DNA from: Anaerococcus rubeinfantis | GTDB lineage: Bacteria; Bacillota; Clostridia; Tissierellales; Peptoniphilaceae | DNA: 64,000 nucleotides | NCBI RefSeq assembly: GCF_001487145.1 | Contig: NZ_LN913016.1 | Location: forward strand, 1,302,001 to 1,366,000 | Reading direction: 5' to 3' | Shown here: positions 1 to 13,692 of the stretch, piece after piece | Layout: each line of letters starts with the position of its first letter | Position numbering within the stretch: position 1 is the stretch's first letter | Made by a program: the position numbers and the translations under genes | The notes under the pieces: model-generated | Databases searched by the model: none | The model's input: only the letters and a program-made list of their open reading frames with translations | Told to the model about the DNA's origin: nothing

Positions 1-5189
<5,189 letters not shown>

Positions 5190-5329
5190 TATAAATTACT
5201 CCTTTATCTTGCTTTAAGCCTAAAACTTTGCTTATGACCTTTTATGTATTTTGGGGCTTTTTTTAATTAAAATAAGCCTTTTTTACATAAATAAAAAATC
5301 TCGCTAAATTAGAATTCTAGCAATTGTTT

Positions 5330-5359
5330 ATTATATCACTCCATGCTAGTAAGTGTCAA
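5330..5359 (-). promoter_or_regulatory. Promoter P1 of rpoBC
   Basis: On the minus strand TTGACA (5354-5359) and TATAAT (5330-5335) are both perfect consensus, 18 bp apart. Transcription would begin near 5323 and give a leader of about 130 nt before the GTG start of rpoB. Confidence 0.8.
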
Positions 5360-5412
5360 ATAATTTAGGAGATTTTTAAAAATTATTTTTATCTCTATAG
5401 AATTTTTTACTT

Positions 5413-5440
5413 ACTATATATTTTTTTATGACTTTGTCAA
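5413..5440 (-). promoter_or_regulatory. Promoter P2 of rpoBC
   Basis: TTGACA (5435-5440), 16-bp spacer, TATAGT (5413-5418) on the minus strand, about 80 bp upstream of P1. It lies just beyond the nitroreductase stop codon, and tandem promoters are common for rpoB. Confidence 0.6.
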
Positions 5441-5446
5441 ATAATC

Positions 5447-5959
5447 TTAGTCTATATAATTTGTTTTTATTTGGTGATTTTTTCCTTTTAATTCTTCTAT
5501 AGCATATCCTAAGATAAGACCATGAACTGGGTAGAAATTTTCTTCAAGATTTAATTTTTTTATAAATTTCGCATTTTTATCAAATCTTTCGAACATTCCT
5601 CTTATATAGCAAGATCCTATTTCAAGGTCAGTTGCTTTTAGGGACATATTTTCAATTATACAAGCTGTATCTTCAAGTCTTGTAACATGTCCATCTTTGG
5701 CTGAAATTATTATTAAATATGGAGCTGAATAAATTGGATTTGCTTTTGGATCATTTACAATTTCTCTTGCTTCTTCTAAAATTTCTTTTATAAAATCCTT
5801 GTTTGTAATCACAGTTATAGCCATATTTTCATATAAGCTTCTTCCAACTGGTGCCTTTGTTCCTGCTTTTACAATTTTTTCCAAATTTTCTCTTTCAATT
5901 TTTTTATCTAAAAATTTTCTTGTCGATACTCTTTTGTCTATCACTTTATCAAATTCCAT
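5447..5959 (-). CDS. Nitroreductase family FMN protein
   Basis: Small FMN-dependent oxidoreductase of the nitroreductase superfamily, 170 aa, within the short end of the family range. The amino terminus (RVSTRKFLDKKIE, residues 9-21) carries the conserved R-S-x-R-x-F/Y flavin-phosphate motif, followed by GTKAPVGRSLYEN (about residues 33-45) and a carboxy-terminal GLILGYA. Physiological substrate cannot be told from sequence. It stands alone, and the rpoB promoters start right after its stop. It is divergent from the membrane-protein/fbp pair at 6.07 kb, with about 110 bp between starts. Confidence 0.85.
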   Translation of the reverse strand: MEFDKVIDKRVSTRKFLDKKIERENLEKIVKAGTKAPVGRSLYENMAITVITNKDFIKEILEEAREIVNDPKANPIYSAPYLIIISAKDGHVTRLEDTACIIENMSLKATDLEIGSCYIRGMFERFDKNAKFIKKLNLEENFYPVHGLILGYAIEELKGKNHQIKTNYID

Positions 5960-6020
5960 AATATCTCCCTTCTTTTCTTTATTATACTATAAATAATTTT
6001 ATCAAAAATATTTTTTATAA

Positions 6021-6051
6021 TTGACTATATTTCATACCCTTGTGGTATAAT
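6021..6051 (+). promoter_or_regulatory. Promoter of the membrane protein-fbp pair
   Basis: TTGACT (6021-6026) and TATAAT (6046-6051) with a 19-bp spacer. The -10 is preceded by TGG, giving an extended -10 (TGnTATAAT) that can compensate for the long spacer. The gene start follows 22 bp later behind AGGAGG. Confidence 0.6.
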
Positions 6052-6072
6052 TAATTTAAATAGGAGGATTTG

Positions 6073-6750
6073 ATGAAAAAAATCAGTAAGTTTTTTTTAA
6101 GTTTGGGAGCAATTTATTATTTATTTTTAAGCTTGGCTCTTTTTTTGGCAAGTTTATTTTCCATGTTCGTTGATGGGAAGTATGTTTTTGCTATTTTTGA
6201 TTTGTTGGGTTTTTCCAATATATCTCTTTCTATAATTAAGCCTATTTTATTTGTGATGCTATTTTTACTTTTTATATTAATTGCATCAATAGACAGAAAG
6301 ATTTTTAAATCAATTAAAAACGGAGAATATTTTTTATTTAATATTTTTACAGGATTTTTCTTTATTTTTCTTTCTATTATAGGGCATGTTTTTTTGAGAG
6401 ATAAGATTTTTATACTTGCTTATGTTTTTAATGCAATTTTAATCATTGGCTCAATGCTCGCACTAAAGGAAAAAAGTAAAGTGTATTATGAAGAAGAAAA
6501 CTCTTCTGAAAATATTGTTTCTTTTCATGATTTAGAAAATCAAAAAAATATTGAAGACGAAAATGAAAAAGTAATTGATGATGAAGCTACCATTAATGAA
6601 AATATGGAAGATGATAAATCTAATGATGATATTGAAATTATAGAAGTTAATAATAGCGATGAGTCTAAAGATACAGATAAATCAAATTTAGATCAAGATA
6701 GTGAAAAAGAACAAGTAAAATTTAATGAAAAAGATACGAGAGAAAAGTAA
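6073..6750 (+). CDS. Membrane protein with long acidic tail, unknown function
   Basis: I do not recognise a family. The first 135 or so residues form about four hydrophobic segments (near 10-33, 43-70, 88-110 and 115-133). After these comes a highly charged, Asp/Glu/Asn-rich tail of about 90 residues with no predicted fold, probably cytoplasmic. An in-frame TTG lies one codon earlier, but the ATG at 6073 is five bases after AGGAGG and fits better. It is 43 bp before fbp on the same strand, so the two are probably co-transcribed. No functional link can be inferred beyond that. Confidence 0.7.
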   Translation: MKKISKFFLSLGAIYYLFLSLALFLASLFSMFVDGKYVFAIFDLLGFSNISLSIIKPILFVMLFLLFILIASIDRKIFKSIKNGEYFLFNIFTGFFFIFLSIIGHVFLRDKIFILAYVFNAILIIGSMLALKEKSKVYYEEENSSENIVSFHDLENQKNIEDENEKVIDDEATINENMEDDKSNDDIEIIEVNNSDESKDTDKSNLDQDSEKEQVKFNEKDTREK

Positions 6751-6793
6751 GCCTAGCCTTACTTTTTTTTGAAATTATTATGAAAGGGTTTTT

Positions 6794-8722
6794 ATGAACG
6801 AAAAATATTTAAATCTTCTTAGAGAAAATTATCCAAGTAGGACTCATTTGGTTGATGAATTAATTGGTTTAAACGCAAAATTATATCTTCCAAAAGGAAC
6901 CGAGTACTTTTTTTCTGACCTTCACGGTGAGGCTAAGGCTTTTATTCATTTATTAAGATCAGCTGCTGGAAACATTAGGGATAAAACCAGCCAATATTTT
7001 GGCGATACTCTTATTAAAAAAGACCAAGATGATCTTGCAAGTTTGATTTATAATCCTGAAATGGAGCTTGTAAGATTAAAGGAAGAAAATATTATTGATG
7101 ATGATTGGTATACAATCAACATTCACAGACTTGTAAACTTGTTTAGATTTGTTTCAACCAAATATCCAAAAGATACGGTAAAAGAAAAATTTCCTACAAA
7201 TTACAAGGAAATTATCGATGAACTTTTGTATACCAATGATTCTGAATTTAATAAAAAACTTTATTATGAAAAAATAATCGAAAATATCATTAGATATAAG
7301 GCTGCCGATGATTTTATTATAGTTTTATCTTCTCTAATTCAAAGAATTTCTGTTGATAGCCTCCACATAGTTGGGGATATTTACGACAGAGGTCCTGAAC
7401 CTCATGTTATTATGGATGAGTTGATTGCTTTTCCAAATGTTGATATTCAATGGGGAAATCACGATCTTGCCTGGATGGGAGCTGTCAGTGGAAATAAGGC
7501 TTTGATTGCAGCTTGCCTTTGTAATGCTTTTTCCTACAATAATTTTGACTTTCTTGAAGAAGGTTACGGGATAAATTTAAGACCTCTTTATGAATTTTCT
7601 ATGAAAACTTATAGGGATGATCCTTGTGAGAGATTTATGCCAAAAATTTTTGAAGAAAATATTTACGATAAGGTCAATAAGGATGTTGCTGCAAAAATGT
7701 TTAAGGCAATGAGTGTAATTAGGTTTAAATTAGATAGCTTGCTTCTTGAAAGAAATCCAGAATTTAATATGGATGATAGGAATTCATTAAAACATATTAA
7801 CTTTGATGATATGACTTACAAAAATGCCAAACTCCTTGACACAAATTTCCCAACTATAGACCCAAAAGATCCTAGCAAATTAACCTACGAAGAAGAATTT
7901 ATTATCGATACCCTCCAAAAGGAATTTTCAAAAAATCTTCTTTTAAATAAGCACATTAAATTCATGTATACAAATGGTTCAATGTACAAAAAATCTAACG
8001 GGTCTCTCCTATTTCACGGTTGTATTCCAATGGATGAGGATGGAAATTTCCAAGAAGTGAAAATAAATGGCAAATCCTACAAGGGTCGTGCCATGCTAGA
8101 TATTTTTGATAAACTTGCAAGAGATGCTTATTTTTCAAAAGATCCAAAGAAAAAAGAATTTGCCCAAGATATATGTTGGTATTTAGTTTGTGGCAAAAAA
8201 TCTCCAATTTTTGGCAAAAGTCAATATTCGTATTTTGAAAATTTATTAGTAGACGATAAAAATTTAAAATATGAAAAAATGAATGCTTATTATGATTTAA
8301 ACAAAAAAGAAGAAATTTGCGATAAAATTTTAGATGAATTTGATTTAAAATGCGAAAGAAGAAGAATCATAAACGGTCATGTCCCAGTTAGGGTCAAAGA
8401 GGGCAAAAAACCCGTAAGAGCAAACGGAAAATTGTATGTAATTGACGGCGGAATTTCTAAACCCTACCAAAAAAAGACAGGCATTGCAGGCTACACTTTG
8501 ATGTATAATTCCCACCACGTTGCCCTTGCCGAGCACGTTTCTTATTCTCATATCAGAGATAATATGGGTGCCTACACCCCAAAAATTTATGAAACCGAAA
8601 AACTCATTCCAAGAATGCTAATAAAAGATACAGACGAGGGAGAAACAATTAGAACGAGAATAGAAGTTTTAAAAGAAACTCTTAATCTCATTGATAATGG
8701 TAAAAATATTTCAAACAAATAA
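6794..8722 (+). CDS. fbp: Fructose-1,6-bisphosphatase class III
   Basis: Gluconeogenic hydrolysis of fructose 1,6-bisphosphate to fructose 6-phosphate by the Firmicutes class III (metallophosphoesterase) enzyme. It is 642 aa, the family length. Metal-binding motifs are visible in order: FSDLHGE (40-46), GDIYDRG (194-200), WGNHD (220-224) and, near the carboxy end, INGHVPV with GGISKPYQKKTG. Signals for an extracellular location are absent. It follows the acidic-tailed membrane protein by 43 bp and is followed by a bidirectional terminator carrying foldback element A. Confidence 0.96.
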   Translation: MNEKYLNLLRENYPSRTHLVDELIGLNAKLYLPKGTEYFFSDLHGEAKAFIHLLRSAAGNIRDKTSQYFGDTLIKKDQDDLASLIYNPEMELVRLKEENIIDDDWYTINIHRLVNLFRFVSTKYPKDTVKEKFPTNYKEIIDELLYTNDSEFNKKLYYEKIIENIIRYKAADDFIIVLSSLIQRISVDSLHIVGDIYDRGPEPHVIMDELIAFPNVDIQWGNHDLAWMGAVSGNKALIAACLCNAFSYNNFDFLEEGYGINLRPLYEFSMKTYRDDPCERFMPKIFEENIYDKVNKDVAAKMFKAMSVIRFKLDSLLLERNPEFNMDDRNSLKHINFDDMTYKNAKLLDTNFPTIDPKDPSKLTYEEEFIIDTLQKEFSKNLLLNKHIKFMYTNGSMYKKSNGSLLFHGCIPMDEDGNFQEVKINGKSYKGRAMLDIFDKLARDAYFSKDPKKKEFAQDICWYLVCGKKSPIFGKSQYSYFENLLVDDKNLKYEKMNAYYDLNKKEEICDKILDEFDLKCERRRIINGHVPVRVKEGKKPVRANGKLYVIDGGISKPYQKKTGIAGYTLMYNSHHVALAEHVSYSHIRDNMGAYTPKIYETEKLIPRMLIKDTDEGETIRTRIEVLKETLNLIDNGKNISNK

Positions 8723-8726
8723 AAAA

Positions 8727-8749
8727 ATCTTCAAGTTTTGCTTGAAGAT
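8727..8749. terminator. Terminator hairpin, left copy beside element A
   Basis: Inverted repeat ATCTTCAAG/CTTGAAGAT with loop TTTTG. Poly-A on the left gives the U-tract for minus-strand transcription only; the + strand reads straight into the element. An identical 23-bp copy is at 8921-8943. Confidence 0.75.
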
Positions 8750-8920
8750 CAGACTTTAGACAAAGTCAGTTTAATAATTCATTAATGCTTTAAAAATAAA
8801 ATTACGCTAAAACCCATCTCGACTAAGTGAGTAAAACGAACGCATGGAGAGATCTCATGAGATTTCTCCGCTCGTTGCACTCGGTCGAAATGGGAATTTT
8901 TTTAGTTTTTCAACAGTCTA
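8750..8920. repeat. Foldback element A (short form) between duplicated terminator hairpins
   Basis: Non-coding element of 171 bp with imperfect inverted ends: CAGACTTTAGACAAAG on the left, and on the right, read inward, (T)AGACTGTTGAAAAAC. The centre is the near-perfect palindrome AGATCTCATGAGAT. This is nested in longer arms (CCCATCTCGACTAAGTGAG pairing with CTCGGTCGAAATGGG), so most of the element can fold into one hairpin. The reverse complement matches element D exactly over a central stretch of about 56 bp. It lies between convergent genes and has no ORF. Confidence 0.85.
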
Positions 8921-8943
8921 ATCTTCAAGTTTTGCTTGAAGAT
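8921..8943. terminator. Terminator hairpin, right copy beside element A
   Basis: Exact duplicate of 8727-8749, here followed by TTTTTCTTT, so it terminates the + strand transcript of fbp after the element has been transcribed. Confidence 0.8.
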
Positions 8944-8952
8944 TTTTCTTTA

Positions 8953-10218
8953 TTATTTATTATTTTTACTTTTCTTTGTTGCAAAGAAATATGCAATTCC
9001 TGAAAGGATTAAAACTACAAGAACAATTCCTACAGATTTTACTCCTGTTCTTACAAAGGAACGGCTTTTCTTTGTGGCAGGTTGTTTTTTAACTGCAATT
9101 CGACTTGGAGTCGGTGGTGTTGGATTGCTTTTAAATGCATTATTAATTTCAGCTTTTAATTTTTTAATACTTTCTAAATTAGAATCTTCCTTATCAGGCA
9201 ATTCATTTATAGATTCTGCAAATTTTTCTTGATTTTCCTTTGATAACTTATTTTTATTTTTTTCAAAGTATTGTTTAAGTTCATTGTATTTATTTTCAAA
9301 TTCATTTCCATCTAAATTCTTATAAGCTAAATTATAAGCATTAACCAAAGCATCTACATTATTAACTTTTTCCTTATTATTAAGTTTATTGTAAGCTGAT
9401 TTTATAGACTCAAGACTTTGGTTAAATTTATCTTTTAAATTTTCACTAGATTTTTTATAATAAATAGCTTTTTTTATTTCTTTTTCTTGATCAATAATTT
9501 CTTCTAAAGTTTTAAGATTAGCTTGTCTATTTTCCTCTTCTACTTTTGCATTATGAGCTTCAACTTTTTCATTCAAACTTTTAATTGCATTTTCTATATC
9601 ATTAAGATTTGATTTTTCATTATCTAAAACTTCTTTTTCAGCTTTTAAATCAAGACCAGAGTTTTTATTTTTATCTAGACCTTCTTTTAAAACCTTTTTA
9701 AATTCTTCTAGTTTTTTGTTATAATTTTCAATATTTAATTTAGTATTTTCAAGATTATCTATTTGTTCTTTATAATCTTCATAAGTTTTATAAGATTCAT
9801 CTGAATCTTTGTAATCTTCAAGTTCTTTTTTTAAATCATCAGACAAAGAATCTGCCTTTAAGTTTAAAACTTCTTCTTTTAAATCTTCATATTGTTTTTT
9901 TATATGAGATAATTCAATATTTTTAATAGAATTTAAAATATCATCTTTTCTATCTTCTGAATATTCAGTATTTAAATCCTTAATTAATTTTTTATAACTT
10001 TTTTTATCATCTTCTGATAATGCTTTGAAAGCATCAGATTCCAAAAAGTCATTAGCTTTTTTTATAACTTCCTCTGGACTTAATTCTTTATCTTCATTTT
10101 CATCTACAGCTGGTTCAGCATATGCTATATTAATATTACTTGAAACTAGGCTATTAATTGGGGCAAACGCCAAAGATAAACCAAGTCCCAAAATTAAAAT
10201 TTTACTATTTTTTTTCAT
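8953..10218 (-). CDS. Secreted coiled-coil surface protein with a carboxy-terminal anchor
   Basis: 421 aa protein of unknown function. Signal peptide (residues 1 to about 34, ending SNINIAYAEP), then about 330 residues of Lys/Glu/Asn-rich helical sequence with coiled-coil character, and a short Pro/Thr linker (NPTPPTPSRI). The tail is a hydrophobic segment (VGIVLVVLILSGIAYFF) ended by KKSKNNK. Just before the membrane segment is SFVRTGVKS, which has the layout of a sortase sorting signal with a degenerate motif (VRTG in place of LPxTG). Either a membrane or cell-wall anchor is therefore possible. It is convergent with fbp. Confidence 0.7.
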   Translation of the reverse strand: MKKNSKILILGLGLSLAFAPINSLVSSNINIAYAEPAVDENEDKELSPEEVIKKANDFLESDAFKALSEDDKKSYKKLIKDLNTEYSEDRKDDILNSIKNIELSHIKKQYEDLKEEVLNLKADSLSDDLKKELEDYKDSDESYKTYEDYKEQIDNLENTKLNIENYNKKLEEFKKVLKEGLDKNKNSGLDLKAEKEVLDNEKSNLNDIENAIKSLNEKVEAHNAKVEEENRQANLKTLEEIIDQEKEIKKAIYYKKSSENLKDKFNQSLESIKSAYNKLNNKEKVNNVDALVNAYNLAYKNLDGNEFENKYNELKQYFEKNKNKLSKENQEKFAESINELPDKEDSNLESIKKLKAEINNAFKSNPTPPTPSRIAVKKQPATKKSRSFVRTGVKSVGIVLVVLILSGIAYFFATKKSKNNK

Positions 10219-10352
10219 AATTTCTCTCTCCTGTTTAACTTCAATAATTATTATATCAAAATTTTTAAAAAAATTGTAGTTTTTATCAAATTTATCTTAA
10301 AGAAAATATATGTTATCATATATGAAGAAAGAATAAAAAAGAAAGGAATAAT

Positions 10353-11147
10353 ATGCAAGACTTACATTTACACTCAGATTTTTCTTTTGATTCAAGCACA
10401 AATCCAGAAGAAAATATAAAATCAGCCATAAAAAATGGTATAAAAATAATGGCCTTTACAGACCACATGGATAATTTTTGCCAAAATTCTAGAGACATCT
10501 CCTTTGACCTTGAAAAATATTTTTCTACTATATATAAGCTTAGAGAAAAATATAAAGATCAAATAAAAATTTTAGCAGGAATTGAAGTAGGTATAGCCTA
10601 TGAAAATGCAGATAAAATAAATAAATTTATTGAAGAAAATCCTTTTGATTTTGTAATAGGCTCGATTCACGCGGTAGAATTTGAAGATGTTTGGTCAAAT
10701 AGAAAAAATATAGAAAAAAATCCAAAATATTATTATAGAAAATATTACCAATATATGCTAGATTCTGTAAGATCCTGCAAAAATTTCTCAGTTTTGGGTC
10801 ATATTGACTATATCGACAGGTACATTGAAGATAAATCAGTAATACCAGATTTTTCATTTTATGAAGATTTAGTTGATGAAATTTTAAAAGAATTAATAAA
10901 AACAAAAAGAGGTTTTGAATATAATACAGCAGGATTTAGAAATAATTTAACACATGCCAACCCAAAAGATAAATTATTAGAAAAATATAAAAATTTGGGA
11001 GGAAAAACTCTAACCCTAGGCTCAGATTCCCATTTCCCAGACACAATTTCCTATAAAATTGATGAAGGAATAAAACACTTAAAAGAGATCGGCTTTGACC
11101 ACATTTCATATTTTGAAAATAAAAAAGAAAAAATTATAGAAATTTAA
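10353..11147 (+). CDS. PHP-domain histidinol-phosphatase family protein
   Basis: 264 aa metal-dependent phosphoesterase of the PHP fold, closest to the HisJ/HisK-type histidinol-phosphatases. Metal ligands are visible as HLHSD (residues 5-9), FTDHMD (about 36-41), GSIHAVE (about 106), LGHIDYID (about 149) and GSDSHFP (about 224). No other histidine biosynthesis gene is near, so the true substrate may be another phosphate ester. The start follows AGGAATAAT at proper spacing. It is monocistronic and convergent with hydE. Confidence 0.85.
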   Translation: MQDLHLHSDFSFDSSTNPEENIKSAIKNGIKIMAFTDHMDNFCQNSRDISFDLEKYFSTIYKLREKYKDQIKILAGIEVGIAYENADKINKFIEENPFDFVIGSIHAVEFEDVWSNRKNIEKNPKYYYRKYYQYMLDSVRSCKNFSVLGHIDYIDRYIEDKSVIPDFSFYEDLVDEILKELIKTKRGFEYNTAGFRNNLTHANPKDKLLEKYKNLGGKTLTLGSDSHFPDTISYKIDEGIKHLKEIGFDHISYFENKKEKIIEI

Positions 11148-11149
11148 AG

Positions 11150-11495
11150 GCTCACAAAGAGCTTCAAATTGAAGAAAAGGTATATAAATTCTCATGCTAA
11201 GAATATCATAAGGAAAAAATTGATTTGATTTCAAATTTAAAAATTCGTCAAAAATCGCACTCTAAAATTTAAATCTATAATTATTTATTAAATAACTTAA
11301 ATTCAATTAAATTGTAACTCTTCGTTTTATTGCGAGGGATAAATATTAAAATCGTGCCACTGGCACAATTTTAAGCTATTTATCTGTCATCGCGTTAGCG
11401 AGTTTGCGATTTTAGAATTTTAAAATTTAGAAATCACCAATTTTTGGAGTTAGATATTCGTGCTTGAGAATTTGTATACGCTCCGTGCTCAAAAA
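11150..11495. repeat. Large foldback repeat between convergent genes
   Basis: Imperfect terminal inverted repeats of about 85 bp (about 11182-11270 against 11400-11478). They share AAATTCTCA(A/T)GC near the outer end and AAAATCGCA(A/C)(A/T)CT near the inner end. Between the arms is a strong hairpin at 11338-11384 (GATAAATA...TATTTATC outside, GTGCC ACT GGCAC at the tip). That hairpin resembles the GATAAATATGCC hairpins in the other repeat family, but its loop differs. There is no coding potential. The whole intergenic stretch of 353 bp is filled by this repeat. Confidence 0.65.
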
Positions 11496-11500
11496 AGCCT

Positions 11501-12535
11501 TTATTCATACATTTTTTTATACTCAGACACATCTCCCCTGTGGGTTACTATATTGTAGCCTGCTTTTTTTATTCTAAGTTCCAAACAATTTCTGCATTCA
11601 GCAGCCTCATCTCCTGTGCAAATTTTATTATCATATAAAGAATAAAGCTCCCTATAAGATGTTGGGGACAAATTTGGCATTAGGACATTTGCTCCTGCCT
11701 TTAAGCCTTCTTCCCTACCAAAAGGATTTATTGTTCCAAGAGCCGTTGTTGCTGGTATCAAAGAATATGGAAACATTAATCTTAAAATAGAAACCAGTCT
11801 TAAAGTTTTTTTGTAGGATCCATTTTCCATATTTTTAAATGGAGTATCGTGTTGGGATAAATATGGACCGATTCCTATCATATCAGGTTTTAATTTTTGT
11901 AAAAATCTTAAATCTGAAATTAAATCTTCATCTGTTTGGAAAGGAGATCCCACCATAAAGCCTCCCCCAACTTGAAAGCCAATTTCTTTTAAATCAAAAA
12001 GAGCCTTTCTTCTATTTTCAAATGACATTTCTTTAGGATGAATTTTATAATAATGATCTTTGTTTGAAGTTTCTTCTCTTAATAAAAACCTATCGGCTCC
12101 AGCTTCAAAAAATGACTTGTAAGATTTTTTTGATCTTTCTCCAATAGACAAGGTAATGGCACAATCCGGATGAATTCTTTTAATTTCTTTTACAATTTTA
12201 CAAATATCTTCATCTTTAAAAGTTAAATCTTCCCCGCCTTGGAGAACAAAAGTTCTGTAACCTAATTTGTAACCAATTTTTGCACACATAATAATTTCAT
12301 CAAAAGAAAGCCTGTACCTTTTGACATTTGAATTTGATTTTCTTATCCCACAATAGTAACAATCATTTTTGCAATAATTTGTAAATTCAATAAGTCCTCT
12401 GACAAAAACATCTTTTCCATAAATTTCTTGCCTTACAGAATCAGCTTTTTTCGCCAAATATTCATTATATGTGTCGTCTTTTAAAAATTTTAAAAGTTCT
12501 CTATCAGAAAAATTTTCAGCTTTTACAAATCCCAT
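11501..12535 (-). CDS. hydE: [FeFe]-hydrogenase H-cluster maturase HydE (radical SAM)
   Basis: Radical SAM enzyme that, with HydF and HydG, builds the diiron subcluster of [FeFe]-hydrogenase. The 4Fe-4S motif is C55-x3-C59-x2-C62 (YCKNDCYYCGIR), followed by GGED (about 100) and the barrel motifs GGGFMVG and IGPYLSQHDTP. The carboxy end has CTGDEAAEC, typical of HydE. The open frame extends 15 codons further upstream, but the ATG at 12535 (MGFVKAENF, 344 aa) has AAAAGGAG nine bases before it and matches family length. No hydF, hydG or hydrogenase gene is nearby. Confidence 0.9.
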   Translation of the reverse strand: MGFVKAENFSDRELLKFLKDDTYNEYLAKKADSVRQEIYGKDVFVRGLIEFTNYCKNDCYYCGIRKSNSNVKRYRLSFDEIIMCAKIGYKLGYRTFVLQGGEDLTFKDEDICKIVKEIKRIHPDCAITLSIGERSKKSYKSFFEAGADRFLLREETSNKDHYYKIHPKEMSFENRRKALFDLKEIGFQVGGGFMVGSPFQTDEDLISDLRFLQKLKPDMIGIGPYLSQHDTPFKNMENGSYKKTLRLVSILRLMFPYSLIPATTALGTINPFGREEGLKAGANVLMPNLSPTSYRELYSLYDNKICTGDEAAECRNCLELRIKKAGYNIVTHRGDVSEYKKMYE

Positions 12536-12681
12536 TATAATCCACTCCTTTTCGTATTTATCCATTATAACAAAAAACATAATATAAGAAAAATTTAGAA
12601 ATTTTAAAAAAATATTAATTTTATTATTTCTACATAATTTCTACATAATCATTAGATATTATAATGCTTGTAAAAACGAGT

Positions 12682-12698
12682 TGTAAATATTTTGTAAC
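12682..12698 (+). promoter_or_regulatory. WalR-like box before the SH3b/Apf cell-wall gene
   Basis: TGTAAA, 5 bp (TATTT), TGTAAC: an exact match to the published WalR (YycF) consensus TGTWAH-N5-TGTWAH. A further TGTAAA lies at about 12670. Upstream are two tandem copies of ATTTCTACATA (about 12626-12647) and a TATAAT near 12659. The box is about 90 bp before a cell-wall hydrolase-like gene, the usual target class of WalRK. The promoter itself is not clear. Confidence 0.4.
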
Positions 12699-12786
12699 TA
12701 TTGTTACGAAATAGAAATAAATTAAAAGGAAATAACTAGTTAATAGTTACAATAAATTAAAAAATTACATAAAAGGAGTAATCATT

Positions 12787-13638
12787 ATGACAAATTTTAA
12801 AAAATACGCTCTAGCAGCGGCAATCGTACTACCAACAATTTTCACAGCATCAAACAAATCAGAAGCTGCTGTTGCAGTTAAAAATGAAAATGTAGCAATG
12901 GGAGTTAATGTTAGGGAAACTGCTGGTACAGATTCAAATATTATCGGGGGAATCCACAACAATAAAGCTTACGAAGTTATAGAAAACAATAATGGATGGT
13001 TAAAAATTAATTTTAACGGAAAAGAAGCTTTTGTTTATGGAGATTTATTTAATATAACTGAAGAAGTTAAAGTTGTAAGTCCAGCTAACTTTAGAAAAGC
13101 TGACAATTTAAATTCTGAAATTTATCAAGTACTTCAAGCAGGAAATGTTGTTGAAGTTAAAGCTATAGCTAACAATGGATTCGTTAAAGTTTCTTTTGAA
13201 GGAAAAGAAGGATATGTTTACAGCAATCTTTTAGATCTTTCTCAACACATTGTAAATAATGCTATGGGTCAAGTTGCAAGTACTAATCAACAAGTAGCTC
13301 AAGCACCTGCTCAAGATACACAAACACAAGCTCCAGCTCAAACTTATCAAGCACCTGCTCAAACTTACCAACAACCAGCACAAACTTACCAAGCTCCAGC
13401 TCAATCATACACAGCTAATAATTCATCAGCTAAACAAATTATAGCTCAAAGAGAATCTGGTGGATCATACAATGCTAGAAATGGTCAATATATCGGAAAA
13501 TATCAATTATCATCAGCTTACTTAAACGGAGATTATTCACCAGCTAACCAAGAAAGAGTTGCTGATCAATATGTAGCTCAAAGATATGGTTCATGGGACA
13601 ATGCACTTGCATTTTGGAACAACAATGGTTGGTACTAA
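12787..13638 (+). CDS. Secreted SH3b protein with Apf-like transglycosylase domain
   Basis: 283 aa exported cell-wall protein. Signal peptide (residues 1 to about 27), two bacterial SH3 domains (about 35-90 and 95-150; second repeat ends EGYVYSNLLDL) that bind peptidoglycan, then a low-complexity linker of repeated PAQTYQ units (about 175-208). The carboxy-terminal domain of about 65 residues begins IIAQRESGGSYNARNG and ends WDNALAFWNNNGWY. This domain matches the aggregation-promoting factor/IsaA-type lytic transglycosylases, with the E of ARESGG as likely catalytic acid. The start follows AAAAGGAG. The WalR-like box fits a wall-remodelling role. Confidence 0.88.
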   Translation: MTNFKKYALAAAIVLPTIFTASNKSEAAVAVKNENVAMGVNVRETAGTDSNIIGGIHNNKAYEVIENNNGWLKINFNGKEAFVYGDLFNITEEVKVVSPANFRKADNLNSEIYQVLQAGNVVEVKAIANNGFVKVSFEGKEGYVYSNLLDLSQHIVNNAMGQVASTNQQVAQAPAQDTQTQAPAQTYQAPAQTYQQPAQTYQAPAQSYTANNSSAKQIIAQRESGGSYNARNGQYIGKYQLSSAYLNGDYSPANQERVADQYVAQRYGSWDNALAFWNNNGWY

Positions 13639-13660
13639 AATTAAATAATTTATAAATTTA

Positions 13661-13692
13661 AAACTTCAAGCGTAATTGCTTGAAGTTTTTTT
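13661..13692 (+). terminator. Terminator of the SH3b/Apf gene
   Basis: Stem AACTTCAAGC/GCTTGAAGTT with a short loop, followed by seven T. Confidence 0.9.

Noticed and set aside
6070-6072. TTG as start of the acidic-tailed membrane protein
   Set aside because: Only two bases from AGGAGG; the next codon ATG at 6073 has better spacing.
8727-8943. The paired hairpins as two independent terminators of the convergent genes
   Set aside because: Within each of four loci the two hairpins are near-identical in sequence while between loci they are unrelated; independent origin would not give this.
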